From Clostridiales bacterium UBA1758 (GTDB lineage: Bacteria; Bacillota; Clostridia; Oscillospirales; UBA1758): 64,000 nucleotides of DNA. The stretch lies in contig DCHG01000062.1 of the NCBI GenBank assembly GCA_002315595.1, forward strand, positions 8,127 to 72,126, written 5' to 3'. Numbering within the stretch: the stretch's first letter is position 1; the number at the start of each line of letters is the position of its first letter. Below are positions 1-7,464 of the stretch, one piece after another. The position numbers were made by a program, and so were the translations under genes. The notes beneath the pieces are model-generated. The model saw only the letters and a program-made list of their open reading frames with translations. It was not told the origin of the DNA and ran no database searches.

Positions 1-3000
1 TCGACGAACTGTGTTGCGACCTGCCCGTTTTCTTCCAACTGATTAAGCGTGTACTCCGGCGCAACAAACCTGCCCACGCCGAACGACATCGGCACATTGT
101 AGGTATAACCCGGAACACATAGGTTCAGCCACGGCGATTTTTGCGAAATAATGCGTGTCATCGCATAGCAGGATTGATGCCTTCCGATGGCGTTTTGTAT
201 CAGCACCGGTGCGGTCTGGGCAACCTCGCTGATTTTTCCGTTCGGAAGCAGACCTAGACGGATCAGCGTATGAAAGCCACTACCGATGCCGAGCATCAGC
301 CCATCCTGCGTTTCAAGCAGTTTTTCAATGCTTTCCGAAACACGCGGGGATCGGAAAAAAGCCGCCGCAAACGCGGTCGCCACATTCGTTTCATCGCCGC
401 CCGGCAAAATCATCATCTGCGCTTTCCCCATTTCATCGGCAAAGCGTGCTGCGTATTGCTCAAACGACTCGCTACTCAGATCGGAAATGACAAAGATCTT
501 TGCTTCACCACCGGCGCGTTCAACGGCATTCGCCGTTTCTTCCTCGTCGGTCATACCCGGAAATGCGGGGATCAATGCAAGCGGACGGGCAAGATTGCCC
601 ACGGCCTTCGCCGCCGTCGTCAGAGAATAGTCGATCCTTCTGACTCTCGCGGTCGATCCCGCACGCGTCGGATAGACGAATTCCAACGGCTTTTCCCATT
701 TTTCGCAAAGCATATTCAGCGTCACCGCGCCCTGCAAAGAGATCTCGCCGCTGACATTCGTGTGACCGATCAGTTTTCCGCCCTGCACAAATCCCGTACA
801 TTCACATAGGATGGAGCCGATCTGCGGCTCAAACAACGCATTCGGATCATTGCCGGTGTATTTGAAGCAAACATTGTTTCCGACGCTCATTTTGATAATG
901 GCTTCGGCGGCGCCGCCTCGACCGATCGCCCATGCTGAAAGAACTTTTCCTTTTGTGCAGATTTCCAGATATTTTTGCCACGCCGTTTTCAGCGCGTCAT
1001 AGTCGATCTCACCGTCGTTTTCAACGGCTCCGAACAGATAAACGGGATTGCCCGCACCTTTAAATTCGGATGAAATGACATTTTCGCATTCTCCGTTTGC
1101 CGTGGCAAAACAGACCACCGTCGGCGGGATCGACGGATCGTCGTCCGTGACGAATTTCGCATCGAGAATTCCCGCGCCCAGTTCCGTCGTAGCGTTCATT
1201 ACACCGAGTGCGGATGAAAAGACGCGGTCTTCGTGCGTATCGCTATCGGAAAAAAGTCCCTGAACGGCGACAACCTTTTCGCCGCCACAACCCGCGGCAA
1301 CAAGTTTTGCCACCGATTCCACGACCGACGCTTCCGCGCCGAAATAGGCATCGACTTCGGATAATTTCGGCTCAAACCCAAAACTCATCACCGAGACGCA
1401 TTTGGACTTTTCACCGAGTTTTGTCGCCATAACCTGCGCTGGCGTCAATTGATTGACGCCACCGAACGGATGAAGCAGACTCACGCCGCCCGCAGTTGCA
1501 TCAAAATATTCACCTAATCCGCGTTGCGAACAGAAATCATAACTTTCCGCCATTTTGATCAGTCGCCGCTCCGCGGGAAGGTCGGTGTTTTCAGGCGTGC
1601 AACGCCCCATTTTCGGAACAGAGAAGGATATTGTTTCGTTATTTAATTTGAAACATTCCGTAATATCGAATTCCTGTTGACCGATCTTGACAAAAATCGC
1701 ATTTGTTTTTCCGATTTTCGCAATTTTCCGGACCGTTAATCCGTTTTCGGAAGCAAGTCCGCAAAATTCGTTTTCACGCTCGACACTGACTAAAATCGCA
1801 ACACCGCATTGGCATTTTGATAAATCGTAATCGCGGTCGAAAGCCGAAAAAAAAGCATCAAAATCAACCGAAGCGCCAATGTTTTTGTCCGAAACTTCAA
1901 AAAGAAAGCCCAAAACCCCGCCATCAAAACATTTCAGCGTTCCGCCCGTTTTTTTCATCATTCGGCGCAGTCGACATTTCTCATCCGGCGTAATCGCGGT
2001 CAAATACACCGTATCGCCCGGTTTCGGGCAATTCTCATCCATTTTCGCACCGCAAATTCCGATCGTTGCGGAAAATTCGGGGCGCAATTCACCGTAGCCG
2101 TTATGATAAAATTCCTGCACAAGACCGGTCGAAATTCCGATATTTGTGGCAGAATTTGCCGCTTTTTCAGCATTTCGAAATGAATTCGGCTCGCCTGCGC
2201 AACTGATACGCATTGCGCGGAAATCATTTGCACCGCTTGCGATCGCCGCCGCAGATGCCGCGGCAATCCCGTCCCCATCGGATGAGAAAACAGTTTGCAT
2301 CGTAAGCCACGGCGCGTTCTCATTTCCGCCCGTCGTTTTCAGGCAAAATCGTTTCATTTTATCCGTTTCGGTATGCAGACCGAAATTCGAAATCGTCAGG
2401 ATTTCATCCACCGAAAATGGATCCTTTGTACGGTCATCGGCGAAATCGCCGTAAGCCGTCTTTCTGAGTTCCAAGTAGCGGTTGAACGCCTTTTTGACAC
2501 GATCATCGGCGATCTCGACGCCGCCGATCGGAGCCGTCTGTACCCTGCTTTTGCGACGAATTTTTGCAATCAGTGCGATCAAATCCCGTTCCGTAACGCT
2601 TGGCGTGTTGCCCGTATTACCGGTAAAAAGGCTTTCGATCCTTGCAAATTCCGTATCGGCAATCATCCCGAAAAAGAGATATACCTTTGCAATTCGGATC
2701 CTCACCCTTTCGCCGGTCATCATTTCAACGCATTTTTCAAATTTTGATGAACGACGGATATTATCCACATCATCTTCGCCGTCAATCAACACTCTTTCGG
2801 CATTGAGTTTCGACAGATCCGCATACAGTTGATCACATTGCGGCTCGGATAAAATCGTCGTTTTCACCGCATCCATTGTCGTGGTAGAAATACTGTGCAG
2901 TTCAAAGCGGTCGGCGATCAGTATTTTTTCAAGGTTTTCAAGATCAAACGAGCAACGAATGCTTTCGGCAAGCCATTCGGCTTCAATATCACATTCCGCT

Positions 3001-3035
3001 TTACGGACGGAATACAGATATTCTTTTGCACCCAT
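1..3035 (-). CDS. PurL-like (FGAM synthase fold) protein with degenerate active sites, 3' end outside window
   Basis: The minus strand is open without a stop for 1011 codons from an ATG at 3035, preceded by a GGGAGG site, and runs off the left edge. The order of segments follows long clostridial phosphoribosylformylglycinamidine synthase: a PurS-like N-terminus, two AIRS-type halves (PKMGR, LGEYFDAT and QLTPAQVMATKL are recognisable near residues 480-545) and a C-terminal PurQ-like glutaminase domain (IGRHQS, SPWL, GRFVAPE). The catalytic motifs are gone: WSDHCRHTTF reads NFGLHTETDKM (217-227), ETHNHP reads SSDGD (about 251), GGKDSM reads AGILDAK (621-627), the glutaminase Cys is Gly918, and its His and Glu are Phe985 and Val987. 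The family is clear from the seen residues. Loss of FGAM synthase activity is inferred, and a regulatory or scaffold role is only a guess. An intact purL elsewhere would be expected if the organism makes purines. Confidence 0.85.
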   Translation of the reverse strand, partial: MGAKEYLYSVRKAECDIEAEWLAESIRCSFDLENLEKILIADRFELHSISTTTMDAVKTTILSEPQCDQLYADLSKLNAERVLIDGEDDVDNIRRSSKFEKCVEMMTGERVRIRIAKVYLFFGMIADTEFARIESLFTGNTGNTPSVTERDLIALIAKIRRKSRVQTAPIGGVEIADDRVKKAFNRYLELRKTAYGDFADDRTKDPFSVDEILTISNFGLHTETDKMKRFCLKTTGGNENAPWLTMQTVFSSDGDGIAAASAAAIASGANDFRAMRISCAGEPNSFRNAEKAANSATNIGISTGLVQEFYHNGYGELRPEFSATIGICGAKMDENCPKPGDTVYLTAITPDEKCRLRRMMKKTGGTLKCFDGGVLGFLFEVSDKNIGASVDFDAFFSAFDRDYDLSKCQCGVAILVSVERENEFCGLASENGLTVRKIAKIGKTNAIFVKIGQQEFDITECFKLNNETISFSVPKMGRCTPENTDLPAERRLIKMAESYDFCSQRGLGEYFDATAGGVSLLHPFGGVNQLTPAQVMATKLGEKSKCVSVMSFGFEPKLSEVDAYFGAEASVVESVAKLVAAGCGGEKVVAVQGLFSDSDTHEDRVFSSALGVMNATTELGAGILDAKFVTDDDPSIPPTVVCFATANGECENVISSEFKGAGNPVYLFGAVENDGEIDYDALKTAWQKYLEICTKGKVLSAWAIGRGGAAEAIIKMSVGNNVCFKYTGNDPNALFEPQIGSILCECTGFVQGGKLIGHTNVSGEISLQGAVTLNMLCEKWEKPLEFVYPTRAGSTARVRRIDYSLTTAAKAVGNLARPLALIPAFPGMTDEEETANAVERAGGEAKIFVISDLSSESFEQYAARFADEMGKAQMMILPGGDETNVATAFAAAFFRSPRVSESIEKLLETQDGLMLGIGSGFHTLIRLGLLPNGKISEVAQTAPVLIQNAIGRHQSCYAMTRIISQKSPWLNLCVPGYTYNVPMSFGVGRFVAPEYTLNQLEENGQVATQFV

Positions 3036-3073
3036 AAAAATACCTCCCGCCATAAGAAATCAACCGCAATCGG

Positions 3074-4582
3074 CTATTTTACCGAATATAGTGAAAACAG
3101 TCCCGACGTGCCGTCGGAAGGGAATAATGTATAAAGCCCGTCGGCATAGGAGATCGTGTATGGCACGAGTCTTCCGTCCGGGCGCAGTAATTTCATTCGG
3201 TCAAGAGCGTTTTCTTCCTTCAATCCGTTGATCAGACGAATCGAAAAACTGATTCCCGCCGTCGGCGACATTTCCACCGCTTCGGTTAAACGGACGGCAT
3301 TGTTCATATCGACACACGGAACGGCCTCGCCGAATTTCTTTTCATTTTCGCCGTAAATATCCGTCGAGTAAAGAGCGCCATCCTTGATATAAAACGATCC
3401 CACCGTTCGGGACACATCGACATCTTCGGTCGTTTTTTTGCTCGTATCAAAGGCACGCAGACCACCATCGGAGTTGGATGAATAATAGAGTTTTCCGCCA
3501 TAATAGGCAAGTTGACTGACCAATTCTTCCAACACAACCTCGGTTTCGCCGGTGATCAGATGGACCGCTGAAACGGTTTCCGTCGAATAGACGGAATAAT
3601 AGACTGCATCCTCATCAAAAGCGAGAGCGTACGCCGAGAAATCGGAAAAGAACGAATACTGATTTGAATCCGCCGTCGGCATTTGATCCTGATATGCGGG
3701 GCTGACCACCGACCAATTGCCGTCCAGACTCTGCGCACGTGTGCTATCGCTTTGCATAAAGAAGCGAAGTCCGGGATGTGCAGCATCCGCATCCCACGAC
3801 GCATCGACATGGTACCACGCACCGTCAAAATTGATCATATTCCAATAGTGTTGCTCGGAACAAAGCGTCACACAATCGATGCCGAGTTTCCACATCACGA
3901 AATTATACAGATAGGCAAAGCCCTCACTCGACGCCTGTCCTGCCGTCAAAAGCGCATACGAATTGAGTACCTGATCCTCGACGGAATCGGTCTGCTCAAC
4001 ATTGACCGCGTGTCCCGTCAGATACGAGTAGACCGCAAGTGCCTTTTCGATCATCGAGTAGCCCGGCTGAACGACGACATTGAAGACGCGATAGATCTCG
4101 TCATAAAGTGCCTGCTTCATTTCGGGGATGTTTTCGGGCAAATAGTTATACGCAAACGATACCACTTTGCCGTCCGCGGAAAGCGTGACATCCTTCAAAT
4201 AAAAGAATTGCAATTCGGCACGGTCAAGCAACGCCGCACGGCAGTAGTTGAAATCATTGACCGATGCGTTGAACGAGGAAATGTCGCAGGTCAGTGCCAC
4301 GGAATCGACGGCATCGTAAAGTGCCTCAAACATCGCATCGTTGGTCGGTCGGTAATTGTAGTGCAAAAACGCGTCGCACCAATCGTCCACGGCAAATGGG
4401 GCGATCTCGTCACGATAGGCGTGATTGAGTTGTTCAATCTCAAATCTTGCTCCGCTTTGGGTGGTGATTTTTTCCGACGAAGCGATATAATCATTGATCG
4501 TTTTGGCTTTGTGGCATGCGGTGGTGGATAATATCATCGTCGCCGCAAGCGTCAAAGCCGCTATTTTTCGAAAATTGCGCAT
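3074..4582 (-). CDS. Lipoprotein with transglutaminase-like domain (Cys replaced by Ser) and C-terminal propeller-like region
   Basis: This is a 502-residue exported lipoprotein. It has a signal peptide with lipobox LSTTAC (Cys23), so it should be anchored to the outer face of the membrane. Residues about 170-265 resemble a bacterial transglutaminase-like core: the His (QHYWN, H245) and Asp (WYHVDASWD, D260) are in place, but the position that normally carries the nucleophilic Cys, before EGFA, is Ser219. Residues about 310-500 contain repeated YYGGKLYYSS-type strands, like DUF5050-type beta-propeller segments of clostridial surface proteins. The start has a good site (AAAGGAG). It is transcribed from a TTGACT-17-TAAAAT promoter at 4692-4720. 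The substrate is unknown; without the Cys it may bind peptide or cell wall rather than cleave it. Confidence 0.8.
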   Translation of the reverse strand: MRNFRKIAALTLAATMILSTTACHKAKTINDYIASSEKITTQSGARFEIEQLNHAYRDEIAPFAVDDWCDAFLHYNYRPTNDAMFEALYDAVDSVALTCDISSFNASVNDFNYCRAALLDRAELQFFYLKDVTLSADGKVVSFAYNYLPENIPEMKQALYDEIYRVFNVVVQPGYSMIEKALAVYSYLTGHAVNVEQTDSVEDQVLNSYALLTAGQASSEGFAYLYNFVMWKLGIDCVTLCSEQHYWNMINFDGAWYHVDASWDADAAHPGLRFFMQSDSTRAQSLDGNWSVVSPAYQDQMPTADSNQYSFFSDFSAYALAFDEDAVYYSVYSTETVSAVHLITGETEVVLEELVSQLAYYGGKLYYSSNSDGGLRAFDTSKKTTEDVDVSRTVGSFYIKDGALYSTDIYGENEKKFGEAVPCVDMNNAVRLTEAVEMSPTAGISFSIRLINGLKEENALDRMKLLRPDGRLVPYTISYADGLYTLFPSDGTSGLFSLYSVK

Positions 4583-4691
4583 GAAAAACTCCTTTTGTTC
4601 TCTATATCCAGACGGAAATCCGTTTTCACCGAAGCAAATCGGTCAATTCTCCGTTCACAGTGTAAGCATTTTGAGGATAATTATGTAAATC

Positions 4692-4720
4692 ATTTTAACA
4701 TAAGCATAAAAAAAAGTCAA
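4692..4720 (-). promoter_or_regulatory. Sigma-A type promoter of the transglutaminase-like lipoprotein gene
   Basis: On the minus strand TTGACT (4720-4715) and TAAAAT (4697-4692) are separated by 17 bases, with a TG-extended -10. The distance to the start at 4582 leaves a leader of about 100 bases. No transcription data, but spacing and both hexamers fit well. Confidence 0.7.
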
Positions 4721-4820
4721 ATTTCAATGCAATAATGCTTATTCTCACCGCAGAAGATATCGGATTTTTAACAAAACGGTTTTTTCAGCATAAATTTACA
4801 GTTTTCTGTGCAATCTTCCA

Positions 4821-4849
4821 TTGAAAGTAATCAAGAGATGTGTTATCCT
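4821..4849 (+). promoter_or_regulatory. Sigma-A type promoter of the AEC transporter gene
   Basis: TTGAAA (4821-4826) and TATCCT (4844-4849) lie 17 bases apart, with TG one base before the -10. It sits about 30 bases upstream of the TTG start at 4880. Together with the minus-strand promoter at 4692-4720 it makes 4583-4879 a divergent regulatory region. Confidence 0.65.
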
Positions 4850-4879
4850 ATCTCTATCATATCATTTGGAGGGATAACT

Positions 4880-5821
4880 TTGTCCATTCTCGGTGCGTTG
4901 ACCGGCGTATTCACGATCTTTGTGCTGATCGCCGTTGGATTTTACATCACAAAGCGCGGATTTCTTGACAATAAAACAGTCGACCGTTTAACCACACTTA
5001 CCGTTCGCTTCTCGATTCCGTTTTTGCTCTTCAAAAACGCGATCAACAATTTCTCCCGTGAATTTGTGGCGGAGCAGGGACTTCTGCTTTTGATCCCGAT
5101 CCTGCCCGTCGTACTGTCGTTTATTTTTGCCAAACTTCTCGCCAAACTGATCAAAACCGATGAAAAGCGCAGTGGCGTTTTTGTCGTCACCTTTACGCTT
5201 GCAAATGTCACATTCATCGGACTGCCCGTCGTTTTGTCAATTTTCGGCGACATCGGCGCAGTTTACGATTCCGTCTATCTGCTTTGGAACACCCTGCTAT
5301 TCTGGAGTTTCGGTTGTGCCGGGATCGCAAAATCCGGCGGCCAAACGATGAAATTCGGTTGGGGCGCGATCAAGCGCGTCTTTTCTCCCCCGCTGATCGG
5401 ATTTCTTTCGGGATTCACGCTTTCTATGCTTGGCATCAAACTCCCCGATTTCATTATGAACCCGATCAACTACCTTGGCAATTTGACCACGCCGTTATCG
5501 ATGCTTTTGACGGGTGCCGTCATTTCCGGCATGGGCAAAAAGGCCTTCCATCTGCCGAAGGAAGGCTGGCTGACACTTCTCGGTCGTTTCATCATCGCGC
5601 CGGGGCTGACGCTTGCCACCTGCCTGATTCTCGGCGCAAACGAAATGATGACCTGCATTCTCACGGTCGTTTCCGCAATGCCATCGATGACACAATGTAT
5701 GATTATGTCGAAATATTACAATGCGGATTATGAATTTGCCGCACAAATGCTCACCGTTACGACGATTTGTTCGATGATCATCATCCCCGTCATCGTCACT
5801 GTGCTTACTTTGATCTATTAG
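4880..5821 (+). CDS. AEC (auxin efflux carrier) family transporter
   Basis: This is a membrane carrier of about 313 residues with roughly ten hydrophobic segments, of the AEC family (malonate/auxin-efflux type), which exports or exchanges small organic acids. Family signs are the N-terminal VFTIFVLIAVGFYITKRG segment, the early LTVRFSIPFLLF helix and the TPLSMLLTGAVISG helix in the second half. I chose the TTG at 4880 because GGAGGG lies 6 bases upstream; an in-frame ATG at 4808 has no ribosome site and adds a non-membrane tail. The gene stands alone under its own promoter; the stop is followed by a GC-rich hairpin at 5832-5853. The substrate cannot be told from sequence. Confidence 0.85.
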   Translation: MSILGALTGVFTIFVLIAVGFYITKRGFLDNKTVDRLTTLTVRFSIPFLLFKNAINNFSREFVAEQGLLLLIPILPVVLSFIFAKLLAKLIKTDEKRSGVFVVTFTLANVTFIGLPVVLSIFGDIGAVYDSVYLLWNTLLFWSFGCAGIAKSGGQTMKFGWGAIKRVFSPPLIGFLSGFTLSMLGIKLPDFIMNPINYLGNLTTPLSMLLTGAVISGMGKKAFHLPKEGWLTLLGRFIIAPGLTLATCLILGANEMMTCILTVVSAMPSMTQCMIMSKYYNADYEFAAQMLTVTTICSMIIIPVIVTVLTLIY

Positions 5822-5831
5822 TTGTCATGCT

Positions 5832-5853
5832 CCGGGGCGGGCGACCGCCCCGG
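5832..5853 (+). terminator. GC-rich hairpin after the AEC transporter gene, no U-tract
   Basis: A perfect 9-base-pair stem of CCGGGGCGG with a GCGA loop lies 11 bases after the stop. No run of T follows, so it is not a classical intrinsic terminator; it may be a weak terminator or an RNA-processing or stability element. I see nothing else of note between it and rpe. Confidence 0.4.
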
Positions 5854-5953
5854 TATTGAAAGAGGCTTGCCGTTCGTGGGTGGATCATCCGCGGTGCCTC
5901 GATACATCATATGCCCGTCGCACGTCGGCGGTTCAACGAAGTGGAGGATATTT

Positions 5954-6601
5954 ATGATCAAAATCTCACCCTCGGCACTCTCCGCCGATTTTTCTCGTCT
6001 CGCGGACAGCCTTTCCGGAATTGAAAAAGCGGGCGCCGACCTTCTTCATGTCGATGTCATGGACGGCGTTTTCGTCCCGAATATTTCCTTTGGTTTCCCC
6101 GTCATCAAAGCGATGCGTGCGTCAACCAAACTTCCGCTCGACGTGCATTTGATGATCGTCCGCCCAGACCTCTACATCGACCGTTTTGCCGATGCAGGCG
6201 CGGCGTACATCACTATTCACGCCGAATCCGACGATGATACCGCCTCCACCCTGCGTGCCATCCGTGCCCGGGGCGTCAAAGCAGGGCTTTCCGTCCGTCC
6301 GAACACGCCGATTTCCGAAATTACACCGTATCTCGACCTTGTCGATATGATCCTCATCATGACGGTGGAGCCTGGCTTCGGCGGTCAGAAACTGATCCCC
6401 GAAACGCTTGAAAAAGTGCGTCAGACTCGTGCCCTCATCGGTGACCGTCCGATCGAACTTGAAGTCGACGGTGGCGTGACCACCGACAACGCGGGCGTAT
6501 TGATCGGTAACGGTGCAAATGTCATCGTCGCCGGTTCCGCCGTTTTCGGCGCACCCGATCCTGCCGTGGCGATTGCGGGAATCCGAAAGTGGGAACGGTA
6601 A
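5954..6601 (+). CDS. rpe: Ribulose-phosphate 3-epimerase
   Basis: This cytosolic TIM-barrel enzyme of 215 residues interconverts D-ribulose 5-phosphate and D-xylulose 5-phosphate in the pentose phosphate pathway. The length is usual for the family. Diagnostic motifs are SALSADFSRL at the N-terminus, HVDVMDGVFVPN and DVHLM (metal and catalytic Asp), TVEPGFGGQ (phosphate site) and EVDGGV near the C-terminus. The ATG at 5954 has GGAGG 8 bases upstream; the longer open frame from 5822 lacks family similarity. Its position after a transporter and before a tRNA gene gives no pathway context. Confidence 0.95.
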   Translation: MIKISPSALSADFSRLADSLSGIEKAGADLLHVDVMDGVFVPNISFGFPVIKAMRASTKLPLDVHLMIVRPDLYIDRFADAGAAYITIHAESDDDTASTLRAIRARGVKAGLSVRPNTPISEITPYLDLVDMILIMTVEPGFGGQKLIPETLEKVRQTRALIGDRPIELEVDGGVTTDNAGVLIGNGANVIVAGSAVFGAPDPAVAIAGIRKWER

Positions 6602-6635
6602 TTTTCTAATTTTTCCCGATTTTTAAAAATAATAC

Positions 6636-6664
6636 TTGCAATTTAGAAAAGCTTGTGGTATTAT
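6636..6664 (+). promoter_or_regulatory. Promoter of the tRNA-Arg gene
   Basis: TTGCAA (6636-6641) and TATTAT (6659-6664) are 17 bases apart with a TG-extended -10, about 30 bases before the tRNA 5' end. Confidence 0.7.
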
Positions 6665-6693
6665 ATATGAGCGTTCTGAAAAAGGAACGTTGT

Positions 6694-6770
6694 GCGCTCG
6701 TAGCTCAGCTGGATAGAGTGACTGGCTACGAACCAGTAGGTCGGGGGTTCGAGTCCCTCCGGGCGCGCCA
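6694..6770 (+). tRNA. tRNA-Arg (anticodon ACG)
   Basis: A full cloverleaf of 77 bases can be folded. The acceptor GCGCUCG pairs with CGGGCGC (one U-G), the D-arm is GCTC/GAGT, the anticodon stem ACTGG/CCAGT has loop CTACGAA giving anticodon ACG at 34-36, and the T-arm is GGGGG/CCCTC with loop TTCGAGT. The 3' CCA is encoded. A34 is presumably edited to inosine to read CGU, CGC and CGA. A promoter lies at 6636-6664 and a terminator follows directly. Confidence 0.97.
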
Positions 6771-6805
6771 AAAAAATCCCGTGGACGAAGTCCACGGGAT
6801 TTTTT
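6771..6805 (+). terminator. Intrinsic terminator of the tRNA-Arg gene
   Basis: A long, perfect stem (core ATCCCGTGGAC/GTCCACGGGAT, loop GAA) flanked by an A-run on the left and T6 on the right directly follows the CCA end. The symmetry means it could also work in the minus direction for the gene on that strand. Confidence 0.9.
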
Positions 6806-6905
6806 ACTTATCACCACTTCGCTCTAAACTAAATCCGTCCACGGTATTTTGGAAAAAGTAATAGTTTTCTTTAAAACCATAGGTTGTTAAAAAAAGCGGT
6901 GCAAT

Positions 6906-7286
6906 TCATTGTGTGCAAAGCATTGCGATCTTTCCCCCGCAGACACGGATCATCAGTTTTCTTCCCGATGTGAAGGTAAATCGGATCGCCTCGACCGGCG
7001 ACTCCATCCGTGTCGGAAACAGAAGGATCTCTCGGATCGCTCCGTTGCCGTCTATCCTTGTCCGTACGGCTTGTTGTGGCAAATTCGCCCATTCCGCCGT
7101 CAATGTGAACTGCTCCGGTGAAAGATGCAAATATCTGTCGCCGATTTGAATATAGACCTCCCGCCTTTTTTCCGTAACCAAACAGTGCTTTTCATTGGTT
7201 TCCGTGCCACCCGAAACAAATATGCCGTTCACCTTTTTCCCCATTATCGTAACAAATCTTGCTTCCGTTTCCGATACCATAGTCAT
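6906..7286 (-). CDS. Unknown small beta-rich protein
   Basis: This is a 126-residue soluble protein I do not recognise. The ATG at 7286 has GGAGGT 6 bases upstream, which decides the start; an in-frame upstream extension has no site. There is no signal peptide or membrane segment. The predicted character is alternating polar/hydrophobic strands (VYIQIGDRYLHL, AIRFTFTSGRKLMIRVCGG) with two Cys, one near the C-terminus. It is divergent from the oxidoreductase gene at 7465, with a palindrome between them, so the two may share control. No function is proposed. Confidence 0.65.
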   Translation of the reverse strand: MTMVSETEARFVTIMGKKVNGIFVSGGTETNEKHCLVTEKRREVYIQIGDRYLHLSPEQFTLTAEWANLPQQAVRTRIDGNGAIREILLFPTRMESPVEAIRFTFTSGRKLMIRVCGGKIAMLCTQ

Positions 7287-7327
7287 TTTTTCACCTCCGT
7301 TGTGCAAATATCGTATCATGTAACCTG

Positions 7328-7346
7328 TACTATAAATCGTATAGTA
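7328..7346. promoter_or_regulatory. Palindrome in a divergent intergenic region, possible operator
   Basis: TACTATA and TATAGTA form a perfect 7-base inverted repeat around a 5-base spacer, in the 178-base region between the unknown gene (-) and the oxidoreductase gene (+). The arms resemble -10 elements, so it could equally be part of a minus-strand promoter. No regulator gene lies nearby. Confidence 0.35.
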
Positions 7347-7390
7347 TGTAATTTCTTTGGTGAATTTGAAAAAAACTTTTCCGCAAATGG

Positions 7391-7419
7391 TTGCAAATCA
7401 TTATTTGAAATGGTAAAAT
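7391..7419 (+). promoter_or_regulatory. Promoter of the Gfo/Idh/MocA oxidoreductase gene
   Basis: TTGCAA (7391-7396) and TAAAAT (7414-7419) are 17 bases apart with a TG-extended -10, about 45 bases before the start at 7465. Confidence 0.6.
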
Positions 7420-7464
7420 TGAACAAAACAGCAACGCTGTATTATGAAAAAGGTGGTAATTACA

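Noticed and set aside
286..2832. Several plus-strand open frames opposite the PurL-like gene
   Set aside because: They are short, lack ribosome sites and family motifs, and lie opposite a continuous 1011-codon minus-strand frame with clear PurL similarity.
3683..4531. 282-codon plus-strand open frame opposite the lipoprotein gene
   Set aside because: No ribosome site or motifs; the minus-strand frame has a lipobox, promoter and domain similarity.
5854..5953. Riboswitch in the leader of rpe
   Set aside because: I found no conserved riboswitch core in this stretch, only a GC-rich hairpin before it.
6623..6817. Minus-strand open frame with a GGTRTPDLLVRSQ-type peptide
   Set aside because: This is the familiar false protein read antisense through a tRNA gene; here it is antisense to tRNA-Arg.
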